64,000 nt of DNA from contig JAIVFI010000031.1 of NCBI GenBank assembly GCA_025558095.1, positions 372,001 through 436,000 of the forward strand, in the 5' to 3' direction. The notes below the pieces were generated by a model. The model did no database searches. It had not been told where the DNA came from and worked only from the letters and a program-made list of their open reading frames with translations. Source of the stretch: Hyaloraphidium curvatum. Lineage: Eukaryota; Monoblepharomycota; Hyaloraphidiomycetes; Hyaloraphidiales; Hyaloraphidiaceae. The position numbers and the translations under genes were made by a program. Shown one piece after another: positions 44,109 through 54,082 of the stretch. Within the stretch, counting starts at the first letter, position 1. Every line of letters starts with the position of its first letter.

Positions 44109-45343
44109 ATGGACAGCGCGGAGGCGGGTGCCGTGATCGCGCAGGGCAGGAGCCCTGAAGTCCCCTTCACGCCCCGAATCGCGATGTCGACGGCTTCGGA
44201 GGACAAGAAGAGGATGCAGCGGCGCCAATCGGCGCATGGCTTCCGGCCACCGGAGCTCCACGGGGCGGCCAAGGTGAGGCGCCACGCTGGGAGACTCCTG
44301 CTCGCCGACGCTCCCGCGGACGATTTGTCCGCGTCCGTCTTTCGGCAATCGATCCGGAACGTGATGCGGCAAGCTTCATACCCCAGCTTACCCATTCTGC
44401 CCTCAGATTTATGTCCCGGTCGTGTTCTGGACGCGACTTGTCTTGACGATGCTTGTCGTCGCCATCCTCTTCGTTGTGGTCATGCTGCTCTCTTTCGTGC
44501 TGCGCATACTCGGATTGGAACGCTACTCGAATTACATTGCGGGCCGGATCATCGCGTTCGCCGTCACGGTGATCGGCGGGATCCGCTACAAGATCATCGG
44601 CGCCGAGTATCTGGACGCAACCCGGCCCTGCGTCTTTGTCAGTAATCATCAGTCCAGTCTCGACATGATTACCATGGCAAGGGTTGGTCATGATGTGTAT
44701 ACCTTCCTGCGCCTGTTCTGACGTTTGCAGGTCTTCCCGATGAGCTGCTTTGTCATTGCAAAGAAGGAGCTCGCTCGGCTGCCTTTCCTCGGGTGGTACT
44801 TCACAGCCGCCGGCAATTTCGCGCTGGACCGCAAGAATCATGCCGCAGCCATCGACATGATGGGCCAGGTAGCGGAGAGAATGAAGGAGCGGAAGATGGG
44901 CGTCTGGATCTATCCCGAGGGAACGCGGTCCTAGTGAGTCGAACTGCTTCTCGTGCAGTCAAGTCGGATGACCCTGACATTCGCCAAGTCTGCGCAAGGC
45001 CGACCTGCTGGATTTCAAGAAGGGTGGCTTCCGCACAGCCATTGACTGCCAATGTCCCGTCGTCCCCGTCGTCTTTTCAGTCTACACGCATGTCTTTGAC
45101 GAGAAGGCCAAGCGCTGGCCGGGCGGCACGATCACCGTCCGAGTGCTGCCTCCGATCCCGACCAAGGGCCTCACGGCTGCCGACACGCAGCAGCTTTTGG
45201 ACACGACGAGGGATACCATGCTGCACACGCTGAAGCAGATTTCTGGAGCGCGATTCCGGGACACTATAACAGACCTGGACGTTCCCGAGGTGGACCTTGA
45301 CGACGAAACTGAGGTGCCGGAAGGGGAAAAGAAAGACGAGTGA
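44109..45343 (+). CDS. 1-acyl-sn-glycerol-3-phosphate acyltransferase
   Basis: Four exons (44109-44360, 44407-44682, 44731-44933, 44989-45343) give 361 residues. Conserved blocks are NHQSSLDM (NHxxxxD catalytic His-Asp), FVIAKKELARLPFLGWYF, GNFALDRKN, IYPEGTRSY and LLDFKKGGFRTAIDCQCPVVPV. One or two N-terminal transmembrane helices precede them (LVLTMLVVAILFVVVMLLSFVL). The enzyme makes phosphatidic acid from lysophosphatidate in the ER. The first exon is the least certain: it is hydrophilic, its intron is only 46 nt, and a second in-frame donor (~88 nt upstream) would give a shorter N-terminus. The acidic tail DVDLDDETEVPEGE-type is unremarkable. Confidence 0.88.
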
Positions 45344-45406
45344 TGTTGAAAGGCCTGTATTGGGTTTCCAATGAAGAGCGCTCGAGCAGAAGTGGCCGAG
45401 GGTTGA

Positions 45407-46649
45407 TCAAGCGCTCAGAAGTCCCAGCAACCGCCGAACGCAGCTTTCGGCGCCGTCCACGGACTTTGCAAACGCCACGTGCCTGCAGAACTGCGAGGGA
45501 TCAACAACGGCATGGCCTTGCGGACACTGGGCGCACCTCTTGGAAAGCTGCATCTGCGGAACGGTCGCTGTCCGCCCTGTCGTGACGATCCCGGCTCCTA
45601 CTGCGCGGTTGAGGCTGTCGGTCCGGTCCATGCAGCAGATACTCGGCTCCCGCGATGCTACGGATGCCCAGATACACGCAAGCAGCAGCAACATTCCTAG
45701 GATGGCATCGAACGGCCAGTTCCGAATCCATCATGGCGTCCGCGCAGGCGGCCCAGGCGAACTGCGCGACCTGGCGCAGCACATCGAAGCGGAAAAGCAT
45801 TGCTTCCTGCGTCGAACTTCTCCTCGGGCTAGCAGACCGATTGCGGTTGCTGTATGGAGTCCAGTACGGTCCGCCGTGACCTGCGTTGTCGCGCGATCCG
45901 CCATGCGGGGCATCGCGTTCCGGTGCGAAGCCCTCTGCTCGGTCGCGATCGGTAAACGGCCGGTGTCCGTACTCCTCACGCCCGCGTCTGGAATCCGAAT
46001 ATGGTTCCGTCTCCCGGCACCAGATCTCGTGAACGGTCCGGGCGATCCAGCGATGGGGGAGGTCGACCTGGAGCTCGAACCGCAACACCCTCAGCATGAT
46101 CAGCTCCGCGTTCACAAGCGAGTCCCGCAGCGCATGATATTGGTCCGAGATCGGCAGGTACGGATCCTCGGGATGGAGGACGAACCAACCGACGTTGATC
46201 ACGTCGCGGATCTTCCTCACGGTCTCGGCCGTCTTGCAGGCCAAATCCAGAGCCGCGGTGGCGACGAGCTCCAAAACCGAGGAGATATCAATGTTCCATT
46301 GGCGCCATTCAGCGAGGAATCCGGTCCCGAACCGTGTCCGGTGCCGTACGCGGGGCGGAGCGGGAACGCGTTTGGAGAACAGCTTCGCACGCGTGCTCCA
46401 CGCCAACGGCCGACAAGACGCTCACATAGTCATCAAGAGGCGGGAAAGACGATGCGATGTCTGGCGTTTGACGGTCGCTGTAGTAGAGCTTGTAGCGATG
46501 AAAGTAGGCCAAGGCGGTCGCTGTGGTCGTCCGGGGTCTGGGAATCGCTTCGCGTCCAGTTCGCCGGGGACACGACGGCAGCGGCAATCATACATCTTCA
46601 GTGTTTCTGCACACACGAGGAGGAACTCCATGGGCGGTGGGGCGGCCAT
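45407..46649 (-). CDS. Cyclin Q-like (CCNQ/FAM58) cyclin
   Basis: Four exons (46649-46594, 46537-46426, 46268-45537, 45490-45407) give 327 residues. Splicing gives the cyclin box: LLVCAETLKIPRTTTATALAY, DDYLVATAALDLACKTAET, IRDVINVGWFVLHPEDPYLP and LRDSLVNAELIMLRVLRFEL. The DVINVG, RDSLV and LMLR-type stretches match cyclin Q, the activating partner of CDK10 in animals. A ~65-residue Arg/Ser/Gly-rich insertion separates the two cyclin folds. The second intron, 157 nt, is longer than most here; the last is 46 nt. The C-terminal exon is a reasonable but weaker inference. Confidence 0.78.
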
Positions 46650-46810
46650 TTCCGTCCCAAGGAGTGTAGCGATGACCACGATAGCGAAGAAAGACCCGCG
46701 ACCGATCAGTCGTGTTTTTCTGACCAAGATCATCGAGGAGGATGACCTCGCCGAGACGATCGGACGCTTATTCAACGAAGGAATACACAATGATGTAACC
46801 ATTCAATCAT

Positions 46811-48080
46811 TCATTCATCGCCGTTCGTGCTGGTACCTTTCTTCTCGGACTTGGGCTTGAACTTGATCTTGGAGACGAAGAAGTCGATCAACTGTCCAGG
46901 GCGTGAGCTCGAAGCTAGGAGCGGAATGCGAACCCCGACCCACCGTCTGCGGACACCGCAACCGGATCTCGGGCAGAGGATGCACGCTCTTGCCGCCGTC
47001 CTTCCACATCACAAACACCATCGTCTCCCCGCTGTCGGCATTCACCATGGTCTCGACCCGTTTGAGGAGGGGATCCCAATGTTTCTCGTACCTGAGCTTC
47101 ACGGGAAGCTCGTCCATGACCTTGTACACTGCAAGGCGGGGTGAGCGCGGTGTCCGAGGGATGGCGGGTCAAAAACCGACCTTCGCCGCTCGTCTGGCTG
47201 CTGTCATCGCCGCCCCGGTTTATGGGAGATGCCGATCGGTTGGCAGCTGCCCGTCCGGAAGCCCGGTTCGGCGGCCGTTCGTCGTCAGTCTCGCTCTCGT
47301 CCGAAACGGCGCGCTTCTTCGGCGTCTTTGGCTTGATCGGCTCAACGAAAGGGGATCGTTCCCGCGCGGCCGACTTTTTTCTCTTTCGCGGCGCCTGCAC
47401 GGCAAGGTCAGCGGCATTCTCGAGGACAACAGGCCACTAGCTCACCTCGACAATCTCCTCCTCGTCATCGGAAACAGAAATGGCCCGCTTGCTCCGCTTC
47501 GACTCCCTCCGCTCTTCCTTGGTTTCCGATTTCGCCCGCCGTCCGTTCGTTGCGCTCGCTGCGGCGGCGGGCTTCCGCTTGGGAGCGGGGCTCGGTGCCC
47601 GAGAGACATCCTTGGACCCTGCTGGTCACGTCAGCGGCACGCAGATCTTGCGGCGGGCGCCCTGCGAACCTCTTGCACTGCTCTTCACCGCCTGCTTCGC
47701 GTTCTCCCGCTTCCAGAACCGCGCAATCAGCGTTTGGTCCTGGCGAGGCAAGAAGCAGGGGTCAGACGGGTCGCGGCGCCCGTAGCAGCGTGCTCACCAG
47801 GATATTTTCCTCGGGCTCCCATGTCGGCTTCCATTTCTTCCCCTTGGTGGGCTTCCACTTGACCAGGAACTCGGAAACGTACTGGAACCCCGAGCTTCAG
47901 ACCCCGTCCCGGGCCAACGCCACGGGCGCGACCGCCGCGCACCTTGCCCTCGTCCACGTCCTCCCTATCGCGGTGCTCGAGCAGGTCCTCGACCTCCCAT
48001 TCCTCCAGCTCCTCCTCCTCGCTGCCCTCGTTGGACTCGGGTCCCTCGTCGTCGTAGTCGCTCCCCGTTTCGGAGGGCAT
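46811..48080 (-). CDS. HP1-like protein with chromo and chromoshadow domains
   Basis: Seven exons (48080-47943, 47881-47798, 47739-47670, 47618-47446, 47394-47181, 47128-46944, 46891-46811) give 314 residues. The chromodomain (~27-90) reads EEWEVEDLLEHRD, YVSEFLVKWKP and TWEPEENILDQTLIARFWKR, with aromatic residues suited to binding methyl-lysine. A basic, Ser-rich hinge follows (KRSKRAISVSDDEEE, PRKRKKSAAR). The chromoshadow domain (~245-300) reads WDPLLKRVETMV, FVMWKDGGKSVHPLPEIRLRCPQTLIDFFVSKI, the normal dimer interface. HP1 proteins bind H3K9-methylated chromatin. All six introns are 51-61 nt. Confidence 0.9.
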
Positions 48081-48515
48081 GGCGCCGCGGGCCTATGCGG
48101 CGTGGCGAACGGCAACGGCGCCGCCAAATGCGGGGCGGGATCGCCTCGGGGGTGGTCTCCGACCGGGGAGTTCGCCCGGCGACCGGGGGTCCCAAGCCGC
48201 GGCCGGGGGGCGGAGAGCGGTTCGCCGGCCGGGGAGGCCGACGTCGCTGCGTCACGAGCGCTAGCAAACGCGTCAGGCGGCGAAATGCCTCTTCCTGTGG
48301 CCGTGTCGGCGGGAGATGTGAGCGTCTCACAATAGACTCGCGCGGGGCGGCGACGCCGAGATTCAACAGAGATCACACCCTCAAACCCGAGCGACCGAGG
48401 GTATCAAAAGACCATTACATCCAGCCCAGCTACTCGATCAAGGATCCTCATCACTGTTTGACGACGATCGCCTCGCCGCCGTGCCCGAGTGCGGCACCCG
48501 CTTCCAGCTACTCGC
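48081..48515. other. Intergenic region with 78-bp repeat remnant, 435 bp
   Basis: It lies between the HP1 start and the 3' end of the triplicated membrane gene, both on the minus strand. It should contain the HP1 promoter. Its right part holds a second copy of the last 26 codons of the membrane gene (see the repeat feature). Confidence 0.5.
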
Positions 48516-48593
48516 TCAAGGATCCTCCTCGCCGTCCGACGACGATCGCCCCGCCGCCGTGCCCGAATGCGGCACCCTCTCCAAGAGACCCGC
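48429..48593 (-). repeat. In-frame 78-bp tandem duplication straddling a stop codon
   Basis: Unit 2 (48516-48593) encodes the last 25 residues and stop of the membrane protein gene. Unit 1 (48438-48515) lies directly downstream, in the same frame, and encodes a near-identical peptide (RVPHSGTAARRSSSNSDEDP) ending in another TGA. A few bases of a third copy follow. The stops are exactly 78 nt apart. Confidence 0.85.
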
Positions 48594-49835
48594 GTTCTCG
48601 TCCGACCTCCGCTCCGCATACAGCCCCGAGCTCGACGTCGGCAGCGGGATCGCCGGGCCCAGTGCGGCCGGCACGGGAGGCGCCGACGCCTCCGCAAGAC
48701 CCTCCTTGTACTTGGCGTAGGAGTAGAGGAGCGAGTCGATCATGAACACCCACGCGGCGAGGAAGTTGACGGGCTGGCAGTAGTCCTCGCCCAGCGAGCT
48801 GAACGGCGCGCAGAAGTACGAGTCCAGGGCGTACAGCGCCGATCCGACCGCAAAGAGGACGTCCCCCCAAAAGTCGGCGTCCCAGATGCGGACGGACGCG
48901 AGGCAGCCGCGCGGCGGGGCAGGATCCGACGCCGCGCCGGCCATGAGGTACACGGCCGAGTCCAGGAGGAAGGTGTGCGAGGCGGCGATGTCCACCCAAA
49001 AAAGCGTCCACGGGTCGACGGTCCTCGGCCAGGCGAACCAGACCACGAGGGCGTTCCAGGCGTAGAGGGCGCTGCCGAGGACAAAGAGGATGCCGCCGAG
49101 GAGGAAGCCCAGGTGGGGTTTCGTCCGGCGCGGACGGCGCTTCCCGTGTCCGTGGAGGTCCTCGGCCTCGGAAGGGTGCGCGTTGCCGGCTGGTCCAACG
49201 GGCTGGAAGTAGGCGACAAAGGAATCGAGCAGCCCGTTGAAGATGAAGAGGAGGGCGGCCACGACGTTGCCGTGCAGCACCAGGGCATTGCCAAAGTCCG
49301 TCACGGGCGAGCCGTTAACGGAGGCGCTTCCAATGACGACATACATGAAGGAGCCGAGAACAAAGAGTGTGTTAGAGTAAACGGAGAGCTGGGCGGTGGA
49401 GGCCTCGATTTCGTCAAAGTCCATGGCGGCGTGCACGGGTTCCGCCGACAGGAGCAGTGCGCTCTCTGCGAGGCGAGAGTCCGATTGTGCGGCAAAGAGC
49501 GCCGGCGAGGCCGCGCGCGAGATTTGCGAGGACGGGTACGGCGAGGGCAGCGGCGTCCACTCGGCGTCCAGCCGCGGCGAGGAGCGCTGGCCAGCCGGCG
49601 AGGATTCTGCGGTGCCCGGCGCTGGCTGTAGAGCGCCGCCGTCACGCCACAGCGGGGAATGCGCGGCGGGCGAGGGGTGCGCGGAGAGCGTGGGGTTCGC
49701 AGCGCCCAGCGGGGCGAGCGCGGCGCATTGCGGCGAGCGGCGGTCGACCTCCTCCAGTGTGGCGGTGTGCGACGCCGCTCTCAACTCCGCAGTGCCGCTG
49801 CCGGCCAACGCCGCGGACTCCGCCGGGGTCGACAC
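48516..49835 (-). CDS. Membrane protein with triplicated two-helix units (YrhK-like)
   Basis: This is a single exon of 439 residues. The first ~140 are low-complexity, and an internal Met (MDFDEIEAS) could be an alternative start. Then three similar two-helix units follow. Unit A (~155-210) has TLFVLGSFMYVVIGS and FIFNGLLDSFVAYF. Unit B (~247-300) has GGILFVLGSALYAWNAL and HTFLLDSAVYLMAG. Unit C (~325-375) has GDVLFAVGSALYALDSY and WVFMIDSLLYSYAKY. The repeated signatures are LF-x-x-GS-x-x-Y and (L/I)DS-x-x-Y. This resembles YrhK-type membrane modules, but I am not certain of the family. Function unknown. Confidence 0.7.
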   Translation of the reverse strand: MSTPAESAALAGSGTAELRAASHTATLEEVDRRSPQCAALAPLGAANPTLSAHPSPAAHSPLWRDGGALQPAPGTAESSPAGQRSSPRLDAEWTPLPSPYPSSQISRAASPALFAAQSDSRLAESALLLSAEPVHAAMDFDEIEASTAQLSVYSNTLFVLGSFMYVVIGSASVNGSPVTDFGNALVLHGNVVAALLFIFNGLLDSFVAYFQPVGPAGNAHPSEAEDLHGHGKRRPRRTKPHLGFLLGGILFVLGSALYAWNALVVWFAWPRTVDPWTLFWVDIAASHTFLLDSAVYLMAGAASDPAPPRGCLASVRIWDADFWGDVLFAVGSALYALDSYFCAPFSSLGEDYCQPVNFLAAWVFMIDSLLYSYAKYKEGLAEASAPPVPAALGPAIPLPTSSSGLYAERRSDENAGLLERVPHSGTAAGRSSSDGEEDP

Positions 49836-49903
49836 TACGGTGACGGCGCGCGTGATCGACGCTTCTGCAAACAGTCACGCAGACGCCCCCGCCAGGCGCA
49901 GCG
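49836..49903. promoter_or_regulatory. Very short divergent intergenic region
   Basis: Only 68 bp separate the first Met of the triplicated membrane protein from the first Met of the FMC1-like gene. If the membrane gene really starts at its internal Met, the shared region would be several hundred bp instead. Confidence 0.4.
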
Positions 49904-50459
49904 ATGCGGATCGGCCTGAGAAACGCGGCCGCGTCTCCGGCGCGCCTGTTTGGCCCGCGGAACCCGCGATGCGCCGCGGGTTTGGCGAGCACGCCGTCGG
50001 CCGGCGCCGCGCGGCCCCCCGCCGACTCGCCCGAGTCGCTCGTCAGCCGCGCGTACCTTCTCAGGCTGTTCCGCCACACGCTGCGCGAGGTCAACAGGCA
50101 GTTCACGAAGCCGAACGGCTCGCGCGCATGGCGGGACGAGCTCGTCAGGCAGTTCCGCGGCGCCCCGGCATCCAGCATCCTGGTGCCGGCGGACGCGGAG
50201 CTGCAGACGCGGACTTCGACGCCCAGGCAGATCGCAGAGCGGAATGCGGAGGACCTGCTGACTTTTTTGCGGTCCAACCGGACCCACCGGGAGATGATGG
50301 AGCTGTACTGGCCACTGGAGAAGATGACGGACGCGGAGCGCGTCGAGGCGAGCGCGAAGCGCGTGGGGTTGAACCTGCCGAAGATGTGGGTGTCTGGAAC
50401 GGGTGTCGCTCAAGCTTGGCTGATTCTTTTCCAGGTTCCGGGACATGGACGAGGACTAG
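49904..50459 (+). CDS. FMC1-like LYR-family mitochondrial assembly factor
   Basis: Two exons (49904-50391, 50435-50459) give about 170 residues. The N-terminus is rich in Arg and Ala with no acids, like a mitochondrial presequence. The body has YLLRLFRHTLREVNRQF (the LYR-like helix), WRDELVRQFRG, RNAEDLLTFLRSNRTHREMM and ERVEASAKRVGLNLPK, matching the Fmc1 family. Fmc1 helps assemble mitochondrial ATP synthase F1. The 3' splice is ambiguous: another phase gives a stop at 50468-50470 with a different short tail. Both options change only the last few residues. Confidence 0.75.
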
Positions 50460-50529
50460 TGTTGAACTAGCGCTGTGGATCAGACACTCTTCGCCAAGTC
50501 GAAGAGGAAATAGATTGTCTCTGACGCAT

Positions 50530-51765
50530 CTAGATCTTCGCCTTGCCCTCCCGCCCCGTCTTCACTCCCATAGCCTTGACGTCCTGGTTCAACCGCTGAG
50601 CACCGCCCCCCGAGGTAAGGTAGCTTCCGCCATCAACAATAATCGCCTCGCCCGTGACGTAGCGCGCGGCGTCCGAGGCCAGGTACAGCCCGCTCAGCTC
50701 GATGTCCCTGATGGTGCCCATCGAGCGGAGCGGGATGTTCTGGATCATGGCGTCCTTCTGGGCCGGGGGGAGGAGGCGCGCGATGCCCTCGGTGTCGTCG
50801 ATAGGGCCGGGGGCGATGATGTTGGCGCGGATGCCGTAGCGCCCCCCTGCAAGCGGTCGAAATCAGCAAATGATCGCCATTGGCGCCCGTGCCACGTACA
50901 CTCGATCGCGAGGGTGCGGATCATGGCGTCGATCCCGGCCTTGGCGGCAACCGGGTGGACCTGCATCGCGGTGCCTGGCAAGCGGGAGGCATCAGCAAAC
51001 GGCCCGCGGGCCCGACGGCTCCACCGACCCTGGTAGTGCATCGTCGCCGAGATGGCGATGATGTTGGCGTTGCCCGACTTCTTCAGGTACGGGAACGCGG
51101 CCTTGCAGGTGTTCCAGGCGCCGAGGAGGTCGATGTCGATGACGGTCTTGAACGCCTTGTACGAGAGGTTCTCGGCCAGGGCGAGGAAGTTGCCTTTGGA
51201 CCCGGGATCAGCGGATCAACCCCCGCAGCCGGGCGCCGCAACCCACCCGCGGCGCCGACAATGACGATGTCGATCCCTCCGAACTTTTCCGCCGTGGTCT
51301 TCATCGCCGCCTCGATGTCCTCGGGATTCCTCACGTCACCCGCGATGGCGAGCACCTGCGCCCCGGGGATGTCGCGCCGCATCTCGTCGGCGGCGGCATC
51401 GAGCTTCGACTGGGTGCGGGAGAAGATGGTGCACTTGGCGCCGTGCCTGGAAAGAGGGAATGATGGGGAAAGGGAGGGCGTCGGTGGCCGGACGGAGGAC
51501 GTTGGAGACGAGCTTGATCACCTCAAATATGCCTCAGTCATCCCTGCAGGAGGGTTTGAGCCCCAACGTCGGGAGCATCGGACACGGCAAACGTACCCTT
51601 GCAGATGCCGGAGCCACCACCGGTGCTTTTGCGCGCGTGCAGGGGGTCAGGCAAGTCCGGGAACCGGGACCGGTCCGGCGCTCACACAAAGGCGACCTTG
51701 CCCTTGAACAGGTCGGGCGAGAAGACGCTGGTCGTCGGCGGAGCAACTTTCAGGCCGCCGGACAT
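50530..51765 (-). CDS. Peroxisomal 2,4-dienoyl-CoA reductase (SPS19-like)
   Basis: Seven exons (51765-51686, 51625-51597, 51543-51522, 51446-51247, 51193-51029, 50974-50900, 50846-50530) give 295 residues. Splicing yields the SDR cofactor motif FVTGGGSGICKGMTEAYLRHGAKC, then NFLALAENLSYKAFKTVIDID, SATMHYQGTAMQVHPVAAKAGID and YGIRANIIAPGPI. The dienoyl-CoA reductase branch lacks the usual Tyr-x3-Lys Tyr and keeps the Lys in AAKAG, as here. The C-terminus ends AKI, a known peroxisomal PTS1 variant in yeasts. The enzyme removes 4,5-double bonds during beta-oxidation of unsaturated fatty acids. Two exons are only 29 and 22 nt. Confidence 0.92.
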
Positions 51766-51805
51766 CTCGACGGGTCTTTGCGGGGGAGTAGGACGGGGGC
51801 CTGTT

Positions 51806-52090
51806 CGAAACGTCTGGGATGCGATCGGGCCGGCGGCAAGTTTGTCGCGCGTTTACCCGGCCGCAACACAACACAGGCCATTTGTCCTTTCTCCGGCCGA
51901 AACGGCGGAGCACATGTCATTTCTCGGCCGTCTTTGCCGCCAGCAGGGCGGAAACGCGATCTTCCCACGATCCGTTGACGCTGCGGTAGGGCCGTCCTGG
52001 TTCCGAAGGTCAGCTCCGACGCCCCCAAGATCCCGCAACCCCAGTCCACCTGTAGGAAGGATCTTTGTCCAACACCATCCTTCGTCAACT
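51806..52090. repeat. Left copy of diverged direct repeat (SDR 3' end plus promoter)
   Basis: This segment matches 54,083-54,380 in the same orientation. Shared blocks include GTCTGGGAT, TCCGGCCGAAACGGC, TTTGCCGCCAGCAGGGCGGA and GCGATCTTCCCACGA. On the minus strand it carries the end of a dehydrogenase gene and then the sequence immediately upstream of the dienoyl-CoA reductase start. Confidence 0.85.
51917..52090 (-). pseudogene. Truncated SDR gene 3' fragment
   Basis: It is a duplicate of the end of the SDR gene at 54,185-55,273. It begins near the GWTKIL motif, carries an intron (51997-52049, 53 nt versus 84 nt in the full gene) and a last exon of exactly 80 nt, as in the full gene, ending AEK-stop. 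The reading frame RPYRSVNGSWEDRVSALL is intact. Nothing resembling the catalytic part of an SDR lies upstream, so on its own it cannot make an enzyme. Confidence 0.8.
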
Positions 52091-52197
52091 TGTTTTGAAG
52101 AGGAGAAGATTCGCGGCTACATTCATTGCGCCGTGCTTAATACCGCTCAATACCAAGACAAAAAGATCTCACATACAGCGTCCCAAATCATCGCAAC

Positions 52198-54027
52198 TTA
52201 CATCCTACCAATCTCCTCCGCCACTTCGATGAACGCCGGCCTGTCCGCAGCCTCTTGCGCCCACATCCTCTGCATCAGCCCCCACATTGCGTTGCTCACA
52301 CGGTTTGGCCGGGTTGGCCTCTTCTGCTCATTGCACACCTTTTGCATAATCTGCCAACCAATTAACCCCAGCAACGGTATGCGCGTGGGCAGCATGACCT
52401 ACCGCTATCATCATCATCCCCTGAAATGGATACTCTCCTTCGCTCGTCACCTCGAAGGATACCATGGCAAATGCATATCCATCAGCCGGGGCCTTGAGCT
52501 TCTGGCCATCCCAGAGCTCGGGGGCCATAAAACCCGGGGTGCCAGCGGGGGTGCCGGGGTTGATGCTGGATGAACTGGAAAGATGCGTGCGAATCCTGGA
52601 GAGGCCAAAGTCGGCAATCTTCGGGACATCGTGGTCTACAGGGTGGGTATCGACATTTGAGCTGAAGGCAGATGTGCAGGCAGTGCTTGACCAACCAATC
52701 ATGATGTTGAGTGACTTGAGGTCCCCATGGAGCATGCTGAAGGAGTGCAGGTAGGCCATGCCCTCTGCCACACCCCTGAGGTACTTGAGCCCCATTGCTT
52801 GGTCCCAATCTAGGTCCTCGAGACGGTCTCTAAGATTGCCTCCTGTGCAGTACTCAGAAACCATGAGCGGTGGGTCCTCGCAGAAAGCCAGCAGCGGAAG
52901 AACTGCAAGGGGGATTAAAGTCAATGTGCGCTCCACGGCAGTGACCTCAAAGACCCAACCGTTCCGCTGGGTTAGGCCCTCCCAGACCGCAATTTCGTCC
53001 TTGAACATCTTCATGGTCTTGGGCCCCACAGGGCCCTTGATAGTCTTGACCGCCACCACCGTGGCCCCCCGGAGCTTGCCACGATAGACCTTACCAAACC
53101 CGCCTTCACCAAGCCAGTCTTTCTCCTCGTACTTGACGTCCTTTGCGGTGATGCGCAGCTTGGAAACGAACGCTGAGTCGGAACCCGGGGTCTTGGCAGA
53201 TCCGTGCCCCGAAGACAAGGAGCCAGGAACACTGGGGATCAAAGTGATCTCGGAGACTGGCGTTCTTGCCCCCCCGCCCGGGAGAGGCAATGCTGCAATC
53301 TTCTCCTTGAGCGCGAGCTCCCGCTCCCGGATCTCTAGCTCCTTCATCTTGATCTCAAGCTCGCGTTGCTTGGCCCCGTCTGCAGCTGCCTTGTCCCGCA
53401 CATCCTCGTTGCGATGGTTAGCCCTATGCTGCTCAGCTTCCAGCCGGCGGCCTCCGGGCTGCGGGTTCTCCTGTCGTCTCTGCCCGTTGCCCTCCGCAAT
53501 CTTGGCCTCGATGAGCCGCTTTTCGTTGGGTTTCGCAAAATCGGCGGCCGATTTCCCTCCTTTATTTCGGGCAGTGATGTCCAATCGTTCACAATGTTCC
53601 AGAAGAAGCCTGACGGTTGCATCCCTTCCCGGAGTGACCCTCAGTTTGCAAGCTGTGATCAAGCCCGTGTTCCCGTTACTATCTTTGGCATTTACATCGA
53701 CCCTTGGGTCCGTCAGCAGTAGTTGAACGACGTCTGTATAGGCGTAGAAGCAGGCCACAATGAAACCCGTGCGGCCGAAGCTGTCGCGTTCACATCAACA
53801 CGTGGGTCCGCCAGCAGCACCCGAACGACTTGAAGTCGCCCAGCATAGCATGCATTGTGGAGCCCCGTGCCGCCGCCGTACAAGCCGGCGTACAAGCCGT
53901 CCGGAAGTTCCGCGTTGACGTTGAACTCCGGATCGGCCAACAGTGTCCGCACTCTGGCCACATTCCCCTCTTGGCACGCGTCCCGGAACGCCTTCTCCTT
54001 CTCCTTCGAAGCGCTCGAGATGCTCAT
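52198..54027 (-). CDS. Ankyrin-repeat TKL protein kinase with one apparent frameshift
   Basis: The proposed exons are 54027-52960, 52902-52696, 52635-52403 and 52350-52198. The N-terminus has ankyrin-type repeats (LLADPEFNVNAE, GGTGLHNACYAGRLQVVRVL, ADPRVDVNA), followed by a coiled coil and a kinase domain. Kinase motifs: LGEGGFGKVYRG loop, AVK Lys, HGDLKSLN catalytic loop (HGD rather than HRD, common in TKL kinases), DFGLS, and GTPGFMAPELW. The ankyrin frame and the kinase frame differ by one base at about 53,785-53,790, in the middle of an ankyrin repeat where no intron fits. The downstream splice phases agree with a single lost base, so this is either a real frameshift or a sequencing error. 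The gene is flanked by direct repeats. Confidence 0.75.
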
Positions 54028-54082
54028 CGCGCTCGCCTCCTCGCACTCCCGACGTGCCGCCAGAGGGAGTATGCGGAGTGGG

